Origin: Yoonia sp.
GTDB taxonomy: Bacteria > Pseudomonadota > Alphaproteobacteria > Rhodobacterales > Rhodobacteraceae
Direction of reading: 5' to 3'
Length of the DNA: 13,338 bases
NCBI GenBank assembly: GCA_020627605.1
Contig: JAHDGO010000012.1
Location: 2,745-16,082 of the forward strand
Positions 1 through 7,554 of the stretch are shown one piece after another. Under the pieces are notes generated by a model that was given only the letters and a program-made list of their open reading frames with translations, was not told the DNA's origin and searched no databases. Numbering within the stretch: the stretch's first letter is position 1; each line of letters opens with the position of its first letter. The position numbers were made by a program, and so were the translations under genes.

Positions 1-2
1 GG

Positions 3-572
3 CAACGCATGCTGTCTGGCCGCAGGCTTGATCTGCTTGACCCGACACCGGTGGATATCGAGATTGAGGATATCGCCCATGGGCTGGCCTTTGTCGCGCG
101 CTGGAACGGCCAGACAAAGGGCGATTATGCCTATTCGGTCGCCGAACATTCCCTGCTGGTGACAGAGATTTTCGCCCGCCAGCATCCCAAAGCCCCCATC
201 AAATGGCAGTTGGCCGCATTGCTGCATGATGCGCCTGAATATGTGATTGGCGACATGATCAGCCCGGTGAAGGCGGCGGTCGGTCCGGGCTACGGCGCAC
301 TGGACGACCGGCTGACTGCGGCGATTCATCTGCGTTTTGGCCTGCCTGCGCAAATCCCCGTGACGGTCAAGCGCCAGATCAAGAAAGCCGACAAGCTGTC
401 GGCATGGCTGGAGGCTGTGCAAATCGCCGGATTTTCGGAAGCCGAAGCCAACAGGTTTTTCGGAAAACAGGACCCGGCCATGACAGAAAGCTTGCAAATC
501 CGCCTTCGCCCGCCGGTCGCAACCCGCGACGCCTTTACCGCGTGCTACGAAAAACTGGCGGCGGCCCTATGA
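3..572 (+). CDS. HD-domain phosphohydrolase, 5' end outside window
   Basis: This is a small HD-superfamily phosphohydrolase, probably acting on a nucleotide or similar phosphoester in the cytoplasm; the substrate cannot be read from the sequence. The metal-binding set is visible: a His in AEHS, the HD pair in ALLHDAPEY followed by GDMISPVK, and a later Asp in KKADKLSAW. The first in-window ATG is at 9, but the frame stays open to base 3 and reads Gln-Arg before that Met. From memory, family members read through this point as ...WQRMLSGRRLDLL, so the true start probably lies before base 1 and the gene is 5'-truncated by the window. Its TGA overlaps the ATG of the next gene (ATGA), so the two are probably co-translated. 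YfbR/YfdR-like hydrolases are the nearest named relatives I can think of. The HD assignment is firm; the substrate is not. Confidence 0.85.
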   Translation, partial: QRMLSGRRLDLLDPTPVDIEIEDIAHGLAFVARWNGQTKGDYAYSVAEHSLLVTEIFARQHPKAPIKWQLAALLHDAPEYVIGDMISPVKAAVGPGYGALDDRLTAAIHLRFGLPAQIPVTVKRQIKKADKLSAWLEAVQIAGFSEAEANRFFGKQDPAMTESLQIRLRPPVATRDAFTACYEKLAAAL

Positions 573-1072
573 TCATCAGGCAGGCGACACCAGCAGATGC
601 AGCGCAGATGGCCATGCTGTTGAATGAGATCATCGCGCTTGGCGGCACAACGGCGCATCAGACGCCGTTCGACGACGACCGCATGCTGCAGGACTACATT
701 GTCCGACCGACCGCCATCTGTTGCCATGTGGCAGAACTGGATGGCCGTATTCTCGGGTTTCAGCATCTGGATGGACCTGACCCCGATCAGGCAGAGGCGC
801 AGGCGGGCTGGGGATATATTGCCAGTTTTGTAGCAGGTGATGCGGCCGGCAAAGGTGTGGGGCAACACCTGTTTGCCGCCACGCGCAGCGCGGCAATCGC
901 GGCGGGCGTGCGCAGCATTGACGCGACGATCCGCGCCGACAACGTGCCCGGTCTGCGTTATTACAGCGGTCTGGGTTTCATCGACTACGACAGGAAACTG
1001 GCGGTCCCCCTGCGCGATGGCACCTTGGTCGACCGGATCAAGAAGCGCTATGATCTTGCAATTGACGGCTGA
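569..1072 (+). CDS. GNAT-family N-acetyltransferase
   Basis: This 167-residue protein has the form of a stand-alone GNAT acetyltransferase, which moves an acetyl group from acetyl-CoA to an amine. It opens with the typical first strand (MIIRQATPADAAQMAMLLNE). It carries the acetyl-CoA pyrophosphate-binding loop (AAGKGVGQHLF, about residues 93-103, fitting Q/R-x-x-G-x-G/A) and ends with the usual beta-bulge region (NVPGLRYYSGLGFIDYD). The ATG at 569 was chosen because it overlaps the stop of the HD hydrolase gene in ATGA form and gives a full-length domain. A longer reading from 404 only adds a shadow of the upstream gene. The substrate is unknown: the Asp- and Gln-rich middle does not resemble RimI or other well-known subfamilies. 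The pairing with an HD hydrolase suggests a shared small-molecule or detoxification role, but this is only inference. Confidence 0.87.
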   Translation: MIIRQATPADAAQMAMLLNEIIALGGTTAHQTPFDDDRMLQDYIVRPTAICCHVAELDGRILGFQHLDGPDPDQAEAQAGWGYIASFVAGDAAGKGVGQHLFAATRSAAIAAGVRSIDATIRADNVPGLRYYSGLGFIDYDRKLAVPLRDGTLVDRIKKRYDLAIDG

Positions 1073-1145
1073 TCTTTTGCGGTATCAACCGACCCTTAAG
1101 TAATTGATGTGCATATCCAGTCTGCGTCATGGGGGACCACGCAGA

Positions 1146-3188
1146 ATGATTGCAACACTCTTGCAAGCGCGGCACGTATTTTCGCGCAAAGGCCGGCGTG
1201 ACCCGGAAAGGCTGTGGGTCCATTATTGCCTCGCAGTCGTGATCTTTCTGGGTCTGTTGGTCAGCATGTACCTGCTGCACCGCGCCGCAAGCCAGGAAGA
1301 GGTGGCGCTGGCCCGCACCATCGACATCAGCAACCAGCAACAGATCGAGGCCGCGAGGGTGGTGCAAACTGCCCGCGCCTTTGTCGATGGCGATGCTGAA
1401 AGCAAAGCTGCACTCGCCGATGCGATTGCTGCGCTGACGGTGGTGCATACCACGCTGGCCGGGAACGGTACCCGCACCGATGCCTTGCAGGAACATTTTT
1501 ATGGCAGTGCCGATCCGCTGAACGCAAAGATGCGGCATTTCCTGACGCTCGCCCGCCTGGTTGCCAACGGTGCCAGCAGCCGACGGATGGAGACGTTTGC
1601 CCGGCTTGAGGCGCTGTTCGAGGATGGCGGCCTTCAGCGCGACATCAATGCGGCGACCACACTTTTTTCAGCTGCATTGCGCAATGATGCCCGGCAGAAA
1701 CTGCACCAGCAAAGCCTGATCCTTGTGGCTGCCACGGTTGTGATTGTTCTGGAGGCGGGGTTGATTTTTCTGCCGGCACAGCGGGCCGTTCAGGTCTCTT
1801 TCCAGACGTTGCGGCGGCAAACGCTGGATTTGCAGGCTTCACGCCAAAAGCTGCGTGAGATGAACAATCGCCTGTCACATATGGTCAGCCATGATCAGCT
1901 GACCGGGCTGCCGAACCGCACAGGCTTTGCCAACTATATGAGCAACGGACAGGCCAGCAAAAGCGTGCAGGATCATGCGCTGCTGCTTGTCGGACTGGAT
2001 GATTTCAAGGCCATCAATGATATGTTGGGCCCAGAAATTGGCGATGCCCTTTTGATGGCGGTGGGGCGCAGCCTGACCAGTTGCGTGAACCATGATGATC
2101 ACGTCGCCCGTGTCGGCAGTGATGAATTTGTCATCGTCGGCTACGAGACGCCCGAGATTCTGGCGGACCGTATCCTGACGTCCCTGCGCCACCCTTTTCA
2201 GATCAATGGTCGCCGCATCAACATCACCGGCAGCATTGGCCACCTGTGCCTTGATGGCGAGGATCGGCCACCGCTGGACATCGTGGCGGATGCCGCTGTG
2301 GCGTTGCGCTTTGCCAAGGCCGATGGTGGGGATATGGCCTATGCCTTTACTGCCAAAATGCGCACAGAGCTGGAGCAATTTCAGCAAATGCAGGTCGAAC
2401 TGCGCGATGCGCTGCGCAATGGCGAGATCGAGCCCTGGTTTCAGCCACAGGTCAGGCTGTCTGACGGCACCCTCCATGGGGCAGAGGTGCTGGCCCGCTG
2501 GCGGCATCCGAAACGCGGACTTTTGTCCCCGCATGAGTTTCTGCCCGCCGTGGAAGGTGCCGGGCTGATGGTCGAGCTGGACCATGCCGTCTGGTCCGCC
2601 GCCTTACGCTACGCGCGCGGGTGGCAGGAAGAGAGCATCTGGCGGCCCTGCATTTCGCTGAATGCGTCACCTGCCACCATTTCTGATCCCAACCTGCTGG
2701 AGCGGTTCCTGCTCACCCTGCGGCGTCTGGGGATCGACGCGGATCAGGTGGTGGTCGAGGTTTTGGAAACCACATTGATCAGCGGCAAGGATGACATGGC
2801 CGCCATCAACATCGACAGTCTGGCGGAAAGCGGGATCGCGCTGGAGCTGGATGATTTTGGCACCGGCTATGCATCGCTTTCGCGGCTGACGCAATTGCCA
2901 CTGCGCGGGATCAAACTGGACCGGTCACTGGTCAGCCCGTTGCCGGACCAAAGCGCCGACAGCGTGGTCCGCGCGATTCTTGCACTGGCTGGCGAGCTGG
3001 GCTTGCAGGTTGTCGCCGAAGGGGTGGAGCATGAAACGCAGGCCAGCCACCTGACACAGCGCGGCTGTGCCATCGGGCAAGGCTTTGGTTTTGCAAAACC
3101 AATGTCACCGTCCGACTTTCAGGCCTGGCTGTCAGTGCATGCTGGCCGCGCTGTCAAACTGCGCCCGGTGCTGTCAGCTGCCGGTTAG
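1146..3188 (+). CDS. Membrane GGDEF-EAL protein, probable c-di-GMP phosphodiesterase
   Basis: The predicted 680-residue inner-membrane protein controls the second messenger c-di-GMP. From the ATG at 1146: TM helix about 24-44, a periplasmic helical sensor region of about 145 residues, TM helix about 190-213, a linking helix to about 245, GGDEF about 245-403, EAL about 415-660. The GGDEF half is degenerate: the signature reads GSDEF (324-328), the first metal-binding Asp is Gly283 (VGLDDFK), and the inhibitory RxxD site reads NHDD. The EAL half keeps the catalytic set: Glu447 (EVL), Asn506, Glu538, Asp569-Asp570 (DDFGTG), Lys590, Glu625, Gln645. I infer net c-di-GMP hydrolysis, with GGDEF perhaps acting as a GTP sensor. 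The start at 1146 is preferred over the in-frame ATG at 1104 because a GGGGGA ribosome-binding site lies nine bases upstream, whereas 1104 has none. The input signal is unknown. Confidence 0.92.
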   Translation: MIATLLQARHVFSRKGRRDPERLWVHYCLAVVIFLGLLVSMYLLHRAASQEEVALARTIDISNQQQIEAARVVQTARAFVDGDAESKAALADAIAALTVVHTTLAGNGTRTDALQEHFYGSADPLNAKMRHFLTLARLVANGASSRRMETFARLEALFEDGGLQRDINAATTLFSAALRNDARQKLHQQSLILVAATVVIVLEAGLIFLPAQRAVQVSFQTLRRQTLDLQASRQKLREMNNRLSHMVSHDQLTGLPNRTGFANYMSNGQASKSVQDHALLLVGLDDFKAINDMLGPEIGDALLMAVGRSLTSCVNHDDHVARVGSDEFVIVGYETPEILADRILTSLRHPFQINGRRINITGSIGHLCLDGEDRPPLDIVADAAVALRFAKADGGDMAYAFTAKMRTELEQFQQMQVELRDALRNGEIEPWFQPQVRLSDGTLHGAEVLARWRHPKRGLLSPHEFLPAVEGAGLMVELDHAVWSAALRYARGWQEESIWRPCISLNASPATISDPNLLERFLLTLRRLGIDADQVVVEVLETTLISGKDDMAAINIDSLAESGIALELDDFGTGYASLSRLTQLPLRGIKLDRSLVSPLPDQSADSVVRAILALAGELGLQVVAEGVEHETQASHLTQRGCAIGQGFGFAKPMSPSDFQAWLSVHAGRAVKLRPVLSAAG

Positions 3189-3203
3189 ACAAACCCCTTG
3201 CCC

Positions 3204-3232
3204 TTGAGGATCAGCAGCAAGCGCCGTATCTG
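3204..3232 (+). promoter_or_regulatory. Possible sigma70-type promoter for the rnd-kdsD-lpt operon
   Basis: TTGAGG (3204-3209) and TATCTG (3227-3232) are separated by exactly 17 bases, in the short gap between the GGDEF-EAL gene and rnd. Each box matches only part of the consensus (4/6 and 3/6). A weak TGATG/CATCA hairpin follows. The position is sensible for an operon running through kdsD and lptCAB, but chance matches of this quality are common. Confidence 0.25.
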
Positions 3233-3265
3233 ATGACATAGCATCACCGCAGGAAAGGGCGCGCT

Positions 3266-3877
3266 GTGGCCAATCATCTTTACAAGAACGACCTGCCTGA
3301 CGGTCTTGATCTGGGACCTGTTGTCGCCATCGATTGCGAAACCATGGGGCTGAACCCGCATCGTGACCGCCTGTGCCTGATCCAGATGTCGGGGGGCGAC
3401 GGGGATTGCCACCTTATTCAGGTCGCGCCCGGTCAAACGAGCGCACCCAATCTTTGCGCCATGCTGGAAAACCCTGACGTGCTGAAGCTGTTTCACTTCG
3501 GTCGCTTTGATATTGCGGCGCTGCTGCATCGCTTTGGTGCGGTCACGGCGCCTGTCTATTGCACCAAAATCGCGTCGAAACTGGTGCGCACCTACACCGA
3601 CCGGCACGGGCTGAAGAACCTGCTGCAGGAAATCCTGGGCATCGATATCTCCAAGCACCAGCAGCAAAGTGACTGGGGCGCGCCGACATTGACCGCAGCA
3701 CAGCTGGATTATGCGGCATCGGATGTCCTCTACCTGCACCAACTGCGCGAAAAATTCGACGTCCTTCTGGCGCGCGAGGGTCGCACAGAGATGGCGCAAG
3801 CCTGTTTTGATTTCCTGCCAACCCGCGCGCGCCTTGATCTGGCAGGCTGGCCGGACATCGACATATTTGCCCACTGA
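3266..3877 (+). CDS. rnd: Ribonuclease D, short single-domain form
   Basis: This is a 3'-5' exoribonuclease of the DEDDy family, which trims tRNA precursors and other small RNAs in the cytoplasm. The 203 residues cover one exonuclease domain with all motifs: Exo I D23 and E25 (AIDCETMGL), Exo II D82 (HFGRFDIAAL), and Exo III Y149 and D153 (YAASDVLYL). E. coli RNase D is about 375 residues and adds HRDC domains, which are absent here; this compact form is usual in alphaproteobacteria. The start is a GTG at 3266, preceded by an AGGAAAGGG ribosome-binding site with about six bases of spacing. No ATG fits in frame nearby. Its stop overlaps the kdsD start by one base (TGATG), so translation of the two is probably coupled. 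The choice of tRNA trimming as the main role is from family knowledge. Confidence 0.93.
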   Translation: MANHLYKNDLPDGLDLGPVVAIDCETMGLNPHRDRLCLIQMSGGDGDCHLIQVAPGQTSAPNLCAMLENPDVLKLFHFGRFDIAALLHRFGAVTAPVYCTKIASKLVRTYTDRHGLKNLLQEILGIDISKHQQQSDWGAPTLTAAQLDYAASDVLYLHQLREKFDVLLAREGRTEMAQACFDFLPTRARLDLAGWPDIDIFAH

Positions 3878-4845
3878 TGGACCGCTCCGACACCTTCAGG
3901 GACACCGCACAGCGGGTGATCCGGCAAGAGGCCACGGCGCTGACCCAGCTGGCTGATGGTCTTGGCGACAGCTTTGCCGCCGCCGTCACGCTGCTGCTGG
4001 AGGCCAAGGGCCGTGTGATTGTCACCGGCATGGGCAAGTCGGGCCATATCGCGCGCAAGATCGCGGCGACATTTGCCAGCACAGGAACACCGGCGCATTT
4101 TGTGCACCCGGCAGAGGCCAGCCATGGCGATCTGGGCATGATGACGCGTGGCGATGTCGTGCTGGTCCTGTCCAATTCCGGTGAAACACCGGAACTGTCC
4201 GATCTGGTCGCCTATACCCGCCGCTTTGGCATTCCGATGATCGGCGTGGCCAGCCGCCCGAACAGTACCCTGCTGCAACGCGCAGATGTCGCCATCATCC
4301 TGCCTCCTGCGCAAGAGGCCTGCGGCACCGGGGTGGTGCCCACGGTGTCAACGACCATGACGCTGGCCCTTGGCGATGCCTTGGCCGTGGCACTGATGGA
4401 ACATCGCGCCTTTACACCGGAAAACTTTCGCGAGTTTCACCCCGGCGGCAAGCTGGGCGCACGTCTGTCGAAAGTCGCCGATCTGATGCATCGCGGGTCT
4501 GAATTGCCGCTGGCCCTTGCAACCACACCGATGAGTGAGGCCCTGTTGACGATCAGTCAGAAAGGCTTTGGCGTCGTGGGTGTGACCGATGATGCCGGGC
4601 GGCTGTGCGGGATCGTGACCGACGGCGACTTGCGCCGTCATATGGCAGGCCTGCTTGATCACACCGCAGGCGAGGTCATGACCAAAAACCCGGCGACCGT
4701 CGCCCCGACAGCCCTCGCAGAAGAGGCGCTGGCGCTGATGAACGACCGCAAGATCACCTGCCTGTTTGTCGTGGCCCCTGATGGCGATGGCAGGCCTGAG
4801 GGTATCCTGCATGTGCACGACTGCCTGCGGGCCGGGGTGGTCTGA
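3877..4845 (+). CDS. kdsD: Arabinose-5-phosphate isomerase (KpsF/GutQ family)
   Basis: The enzyme converts D-ribulose 5-phosphate to D-arabinose 5-phosphate, the first step towards Kdo, the sugar that joins lipid A to the lipopolysaccharide core. The 322 residues match the family length. An N-terminal SIS domain (about 40-175) carries GMGKSGHIA, HPAEASHGD, LSNSGET and PTVSTT, then FHPGGKLG. The metal and catalytic positions Lys54, His83, Glu103 and His188 are all present. Two CBS domains follow (about 201-258 and 262-320), which in this family are thought to bind a nucleotide or sugar-nucleotide ligand and tune activity. The start overlaps the end of rnd by one base and lptC begins three bases after the stop, so this is a tight operon linking Kdo supply to LPS export. 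kdsD, kpsF and gutQ cannot be separated by sequence alone; the lpt neighbours favour kdsD. Confidence 0.95.
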   Translation: MDRSDTFRDTAQRVIRQEATALTQLADGLGDSFAAAVTLLLEAKGRVIVTGMGKSGHIARKIAATFASTGTPAHFVHPAEASHGDLGMMTRGDVVLVLSNSGETPELSDLVAYTRRFGIPMIGVASRPNSTLLQRADVAIILPPAQEACGTGVVPTVSTTMTLALGDALAVALMEHRAFTPENFREFHPGGKLGARLSKVADLMHRGSELPLALATTPMSEALLTISQKGFGVVGVTDDAGRLCGIVTDGDLRRHMAGLLDHTAGEVMTKNPATVAPTALAEEALALMNDRKITCLFVVAPDGDGRPEGILHVHDCLRAGVV

Positions 4846-4848
4846 CAG

Positions 4849-5451
4849 ATGGACACGCCCACAAACCTGCATTCTGCGCTGGTCGGCTGGGCCAAGATTC
4901 TGTTGCCGCTTTTCGCGCTGGCGCTGCTATCAACGCTGTTTCTGTTTGCACGCGGCAGCAGTGAACCGTCAGAGCTGATCCTGGCAGAGGTCGCAGCCAT
5001 GGCCCGCGAACAACGCGTCAATGCGCCAGAGTTTTCGGGGCTGACCGACGATGGCGCAACCGTGGTAATTGCCGCGAAATCCGCCGTGCCGGATAGCACG
5101 AAGCCCGACACGGTCAGCTTTTCCGCCATGGAAATGCGCATGGACAACCCCGATGGCAGCTATCTTGAGGTGACTGCCACCGAAGGTGGTGTCGATGGCC
5201 GCGCCAAGGTGGCAGAGTTTCTGGGGCTGGCCCGGATGCGCACATCCAGCGGCTATCAGATGGAAACCAACGGGCTGACCGCGCTGTTGGACACCGGTGT
5301 TGTCACCTCTTCGGGGCTGCTGGAAATCCGCGCACCGTTCGGTGAAATGACCGCAGGCAAGATGCGCTATACCATGGCGAGCGACGATCAGGGCATGCAG
5401 TTGCTGTTCACCGAGGGCGTCCGCCTGCTATATAGCCCGCATACACCGTGA
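4849..5451 (+). CDS. lptC: LPS export protein LptC
   Basis: LptC is the bitopic inner-membrane component of the Lpt bridge: it receives lipopolysaccharide from LptB2FG and hands it to periplasmic LptA. The 200-residue product has one N-terminal membrane helix (about residues 14-35, LVGWAKILLPLFALALLSTLFLF) and no cleavage site after it. A periplasmic beta-rich domain follows, with the alternating polar and hydrophobic strands of the OstA/LptC fold (for example SYLEVTATEGGVDGRAKVAEF and SGLLEIRAPFGEM). Alphaproteobacterial LptC diverges strongly from that of E. coli, so the assignment rests on topology plus position between kdsD and lptA. It starts three bases after kdsD. This is a structural protein with no catalytic motif to check. 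LptF and LptG are not in the window. Confidence 0.88.
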   Translation: MDTPTNLHSALVGWAKILLPLFALALLSTLFLFARGSSEPSELILAEVAAMAREQRVNAPEFSGLTDDGATVVIAAKSAVPDSTKPDTVSFSAMEMRMDNPDGSYLEVTATEGGVDGRAKVAEFLGLARMRTSSGYQMETNGLTALLDTGVVTSSGLLEIRAPFGEMTAGKMRYTMASDDQGMQLLFTEGVRLLYSPHTP

Positions 5452-5467
5452 TGAAGGAACCCTGTTG

Positions 5468-5956
5468 ATGCTGACCCGGATCGTGCTTTGCGCATCAATA
5501 TGCCTTGGTTTTGCGGGCATCGCGTGGGCCCAGACCAATGTCGATCTGGGGGGAATCACCGTTGATACCTCGGCAGCGATTGAGGTCACGGCAGACTCGC
5601 TGGCTGTTGATCAGGACACCGGGCAGGCCGTTTTTGAAGGCAATGTGTTGATCGCCCAAGGCGATGCGCGGCTCAATGCGGCGCGGGTCGAGGTGGTTTA
5701 CGGTGCGGATACAACGCAGATTTCGCGGCTCTTGGCCTCTGGCGGCGTAACGTTCGTGACTGCGGCCGAAGCTGCCGAGGCGCAGACTGCGGAATATGAT
5801 GTGACAACGGGCTTTCTGGTGCTGAATGGTGACGTATTGCTGACCCAGGGTGGCAGTGCCATTTCAGCAGCCCAGATGACAATCAATCTCGAAGACGGCA
5901 CTGCCCAGATGGACGGCCGTGTGCGCACCGTGCTGCAACAAGGCAGCGGCAACTGA
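5468..5956 (+). CDS. lptA: LPS transport periplasmic protein LptA
   Basis: LptA forms the periplasmic bridge that carries lipopolysaccharide between LptC and the outer-membrane LptDE. The product begins with a signal peptide (MLTRIVLCASICLGFAGIAWA, probable cleavage after AWA at about residue 21). An OstA-type beta-jellyroll follows, seen as repeated short strands: IEVTADSLAVDQDTGQAVFEGNVLI, then ARLNAARVEVVY, TAEYDVTTGFLVLNGDVLLTQGG and SAISAAQMTINLEDG. I use the ATG at 5468 (162 aa). A TTG at 5465 is possible, but the AAGGA site at 5454-5458 is better spaced (nine bases) from the ATG. The stop overlaps the lptB start by one base (TGATG), so coupling to LptB translation is likely. Alphaproteobacterial LptA proteins are often this short. 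Confidence 0.92.
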   Translation: MLTRIVLCASICLGFAGIAWAQTNVDLGGITVDTSAAIEVTADSLAVDQDTGQAVFEGNVLIAQGDARLNAARVEVVYGADTTQISRLLASGGVTFVTAAEAAEAQTAEYDVTTGFLVLNGDVLLTQGGSAISAAQMTINLEDGTAQMDGRVRTVLQQGSGN

Positions 5957-6717
5957 TGGCGGGCGCCCCACATTTGTCCGTGCAGGATGGCAGCGCCGGA
6001 CTGCAGATCATCAACATGCGCAAAAGCTATCGCAAGCGCCCGGTAATCCGCGATGTCAGCATGGAATTGGGCCGTGGCGAGGTTGTGGCGCTGTTGGGCC
6101 CCAACGGCTCTGGCAAGACCACCTGCTTTTACTCCATTGCCGGACTGGTCACGCCCGAAGGTGGCCGCGTGATGATCGACGGGCAAGAGGTAACGACCTT
6201 GCCGATGTATCGTCGGGCGCAAATGGGCATCGGCTATCTGCCGCAGGAAATGTCGATCTTTCGCGGGATGAGTGTCGAGGACAATATCAAGGCAATCCTC
6301 GAAATCGCCGTGCGCGACCGGCACAAGCGCCGCGAGCGGCTGGAAGAACTGTTGTCAGAGTTTTCGATCGAACATCTGCGGCGTGCCTCGGCGCTGGCGC
6401 TGTCAGGTGGTGAACGACGCCGGGTCGAGATTGCGCGCTGTCTGGCCGCCGGTCCAAAATATGTGCTGCTGGATGAACCCTTTGCAGGTGTCGACCCGAT
6501 TGCCGTGGGCGATATCCGCCATCTTGTATCGGATCTGAAAAACCGGGGTATCGGGGTGCTGATCACCGACCACAATGTGCAGGAAACCCTGCAGATCGTC
6601 GACCGCGCCTATATTCTGCATGACGGGCAGGTCCTGATGAGCGGCACCACGCAAGAGGTCATTCAGGACGAAAACGTGCGCCGCGTTTACCTTGGCAACA
6701 GCTTTCGCGTGACCTGA
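5956..6717 (+). CDS. lptB: LPS export ABC transporter ATPase LptB
   Basis: LptB is the cytoplasmic ATPase that powers extraction of lipopolysaccharide from the inner membrane with LptF and LptG. All ABC motifs are intact in the 253 residues: Walker A GPNGSGKTT (48-56), Q-loop LPQE (Q97), signature LSGGE (149-153), Walker B YVLLDEP with Asp173 and Glu174, and the H-loop His206 (LITDHNVQETL). FAGVDPIAVGDI after Walker B and the C-terminal RRVYLGNSF are typical of LptB and separate it from other branched-chain-type ATPases. The N terminus is about 15 residues longer than the E. coli protein, as is common when the ATG overlaps lptA. It is the last gene of the kdsD-lptCAB run. In many proteobacteria rpoN comes next; here a non-coding gap and then hpf follow. 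Confidence 0.97.
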   Translation: MAGAPHLSVQDGSAGLQIINMRKSYRKRPVIRDVSMELGRGEVVALLGPNGSGKTTCFYSIAGLVTPEGGRVMIDGQEVTTLPMYRRAQMGIGYLPQEMSIFRGMSVEDNIKAILEIAVRDRHKRRERLEELLSEFSIEHLRRASALALSGGERRRVEIARCLAAGPKYVLLDEPFAGVDPIAVGDIRHLVSDLKNRGIGVLITDHNVQETLQIVDRAYILHDGQVLMSGTTQEVIQDENVRRVYLGNSFRVT

Positions 6718-6745
6718 TTCTTTTGCGCAGGCAGTGCGTGCCACA

Positions 6746-6775
6746 TTGACAAACCGATGGGTTTCGTCGCCAAAT
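6746..6775 (+). promoter_or_regulatory. Probable hpf-ptsN promoter
   Basis: A perfect TTGACA box lies at 6746-6751, in the 235-base gap after lptB. No good TATAAT-like box follows at 17 bases. The best candidate is CCAAAT at 6770-6775 (spacer 18), which is closer to the CCATAT-type -10 of heat-shock (sigma32/RpoH) promoters than to a sigma70 -10. Transcription from here would give a leader of about 170 bases before the hpf ATG. The -35 box is seen directly; the sigma-factor assignment is inference. Confidence 0.4.
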
Positions 6776-6942
6776 AGTGGTGATGAAACGCCCGTGTTCT
6801 TTCCCCGCGCATCTGTCGGCCAACCGCCGGCGATTTGGGGCAAGGCAGCAGTATCCGGGGTTTCATCTGGTTCCCACTCTGTGAATTGTGCCGTTGAACA
6901 CCCTTTGGGGTGATCCGCATCGTGCCCTTTCGCAACCACCAA

Positions 6943-6947
6943 AGGAG
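6943..6947 (+). promoter_or_regulatory. Strong ribosome-binding site of hpf
   Basis: AGGAG five bases before the ATG at 6953 is the strongest Shine-Dalgarno match in the window and fixes the hpf start. A CACCC/GGGTG hairpin (6899-6912) lies about 30 bases upstream and does not cover it. Confidence 0.7.
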
Positions 6948-6952
6948 ACAAG

Positions 6953-7528
6953 ATGCGTTACCAAATCAGCGGCAAGCAGATCGACATCGGCGCGGCCCTT
7001 CAGACCCATGTCAAAACAGAACTGGACGACATGCTGGGCAAATATGCCGGGCGCCCGACCGAAGCGAACGTAACGTTCTCCAAGTCGGGGCACGAGTTTG
7101 TTTGCGAATCCGTTGTGCATCTTTCGACCGGGCTCAACGCCCAGGCCAGCGGCAAAGCGACTGAAATCTATGCCGCTTTTGACCTCAGCTCTGAGAAGAT
7201 GGACAAGCAGTTGCGGCGCTACAAACGCCGCCTGAAAGACCATCACAAAGAGCGTTCACAACCAGTTGAACTTTCAGATGCCGGGTCCTATATCCTCGCT
7301 CCAAGAGATGAGTCGGAAGAGGCCGAGCAGGACGCAGTCTCAGCAATGATCGTCGCTGAGATGGAAACGAAGATCCCTTCGATTTCTGTAGGCGAGGCCG
7401 TAATGCAAATGGAAATTGCCAACGCGCCAGTGTTGGTTTTTCGCAATGAGAAACATAATGGGGTCAACGTCGTGTATCGCCGCGATGATGGCAACATCGG
7501 CTGGATTGACCCGCGGGCGACCGGGTAG
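6953..7528 (+). CDS. hpf: Ribosome hibernation promoting factor, long form
   Basis: Hpf (RaiA/YfiA superfamily) binds the decoding centre of idle 70S ribosomes. The long form also pairs two ribosomes into 100S dimers in slow growth or stress. The 191 residues show both parts: an N-terminal beta-alpha-beta-beta-beta-alpha domain (about 1-100, MRYQISGKQIDIGAALQTHV to a basic helix KQLRRYKRRLKDHHKE), an acidic linker (about 105-130), and the C-terminal dimerisation domain (about 131-188, MIVAEMETKIPSISVGEAVMQ through VVYRRDDGNIGWIDP). The start is set by AGGAG five bases upstream. ptsN follows 26 bases after the stop, so the two are probably one transcript. The separate upstream leader and promoter-like box suggest regulation apart from the lpt operon, perhaps by stress. 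Confidence 0.96.
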   Translation: MRYQISGKQIDIGAALQTHVKTELDDMLGKYAGRPTEANVTFSKSGHEFVCESVVHLSTGLNAQASGKATEIYAAFDLSSEKMDKQLRRYKRRLKDHHKERSQPVELSDAGSYILAPRDESEEAEQDAVSAMIVAEMETKIPSISVGEAVMQMEIANAPVLVFRNEKHNGVNVVYRRDDGNIGWIDPRATG

Positions 7529-7554
7529 GCCGCAGTTTAGGAAAGACTTTCGCA

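Noticed and set aside
1104..1145. Upstream in-frame ATG extending the GGDEF-EAL protein by 14 residues
   Set aside because: No ribosome-binding site precedes 1104, and the extra residues look like leader sequence. The ATG at 1146 has a GGGGGA site at good spacing.
1875..2585. Open frame of 236 codons on the minus strand inside the GGDEF-EAL gene
   Set aside because: It lies wholly antisense to a gene with recognisable domains, and the translation has no motif. Long antisense frames are common at this GC content.
3185..3874. Open frame of 229 codons on the minus strand opposite rnd
   Set aside because: It is antisense to an exonuclease gene with all catalytic motifs; the product is rich in Gln/Arg/His as expected for a shadow frame.
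6718..6745. Possible terminator just after lptB
   Set aside because: Only a GGCA/TGCC four-base stem can be drawn and no T-run follows, so I cannot support an intrinsic terminator.
6899..6912. CACCC/GGGTG hairpin before hpf as a terminator or riboswitch
   Set aside because: The stem is only five pairs with no T-run, and no known riboswitch core is visible; it is mentioned only as a possible leader structure.
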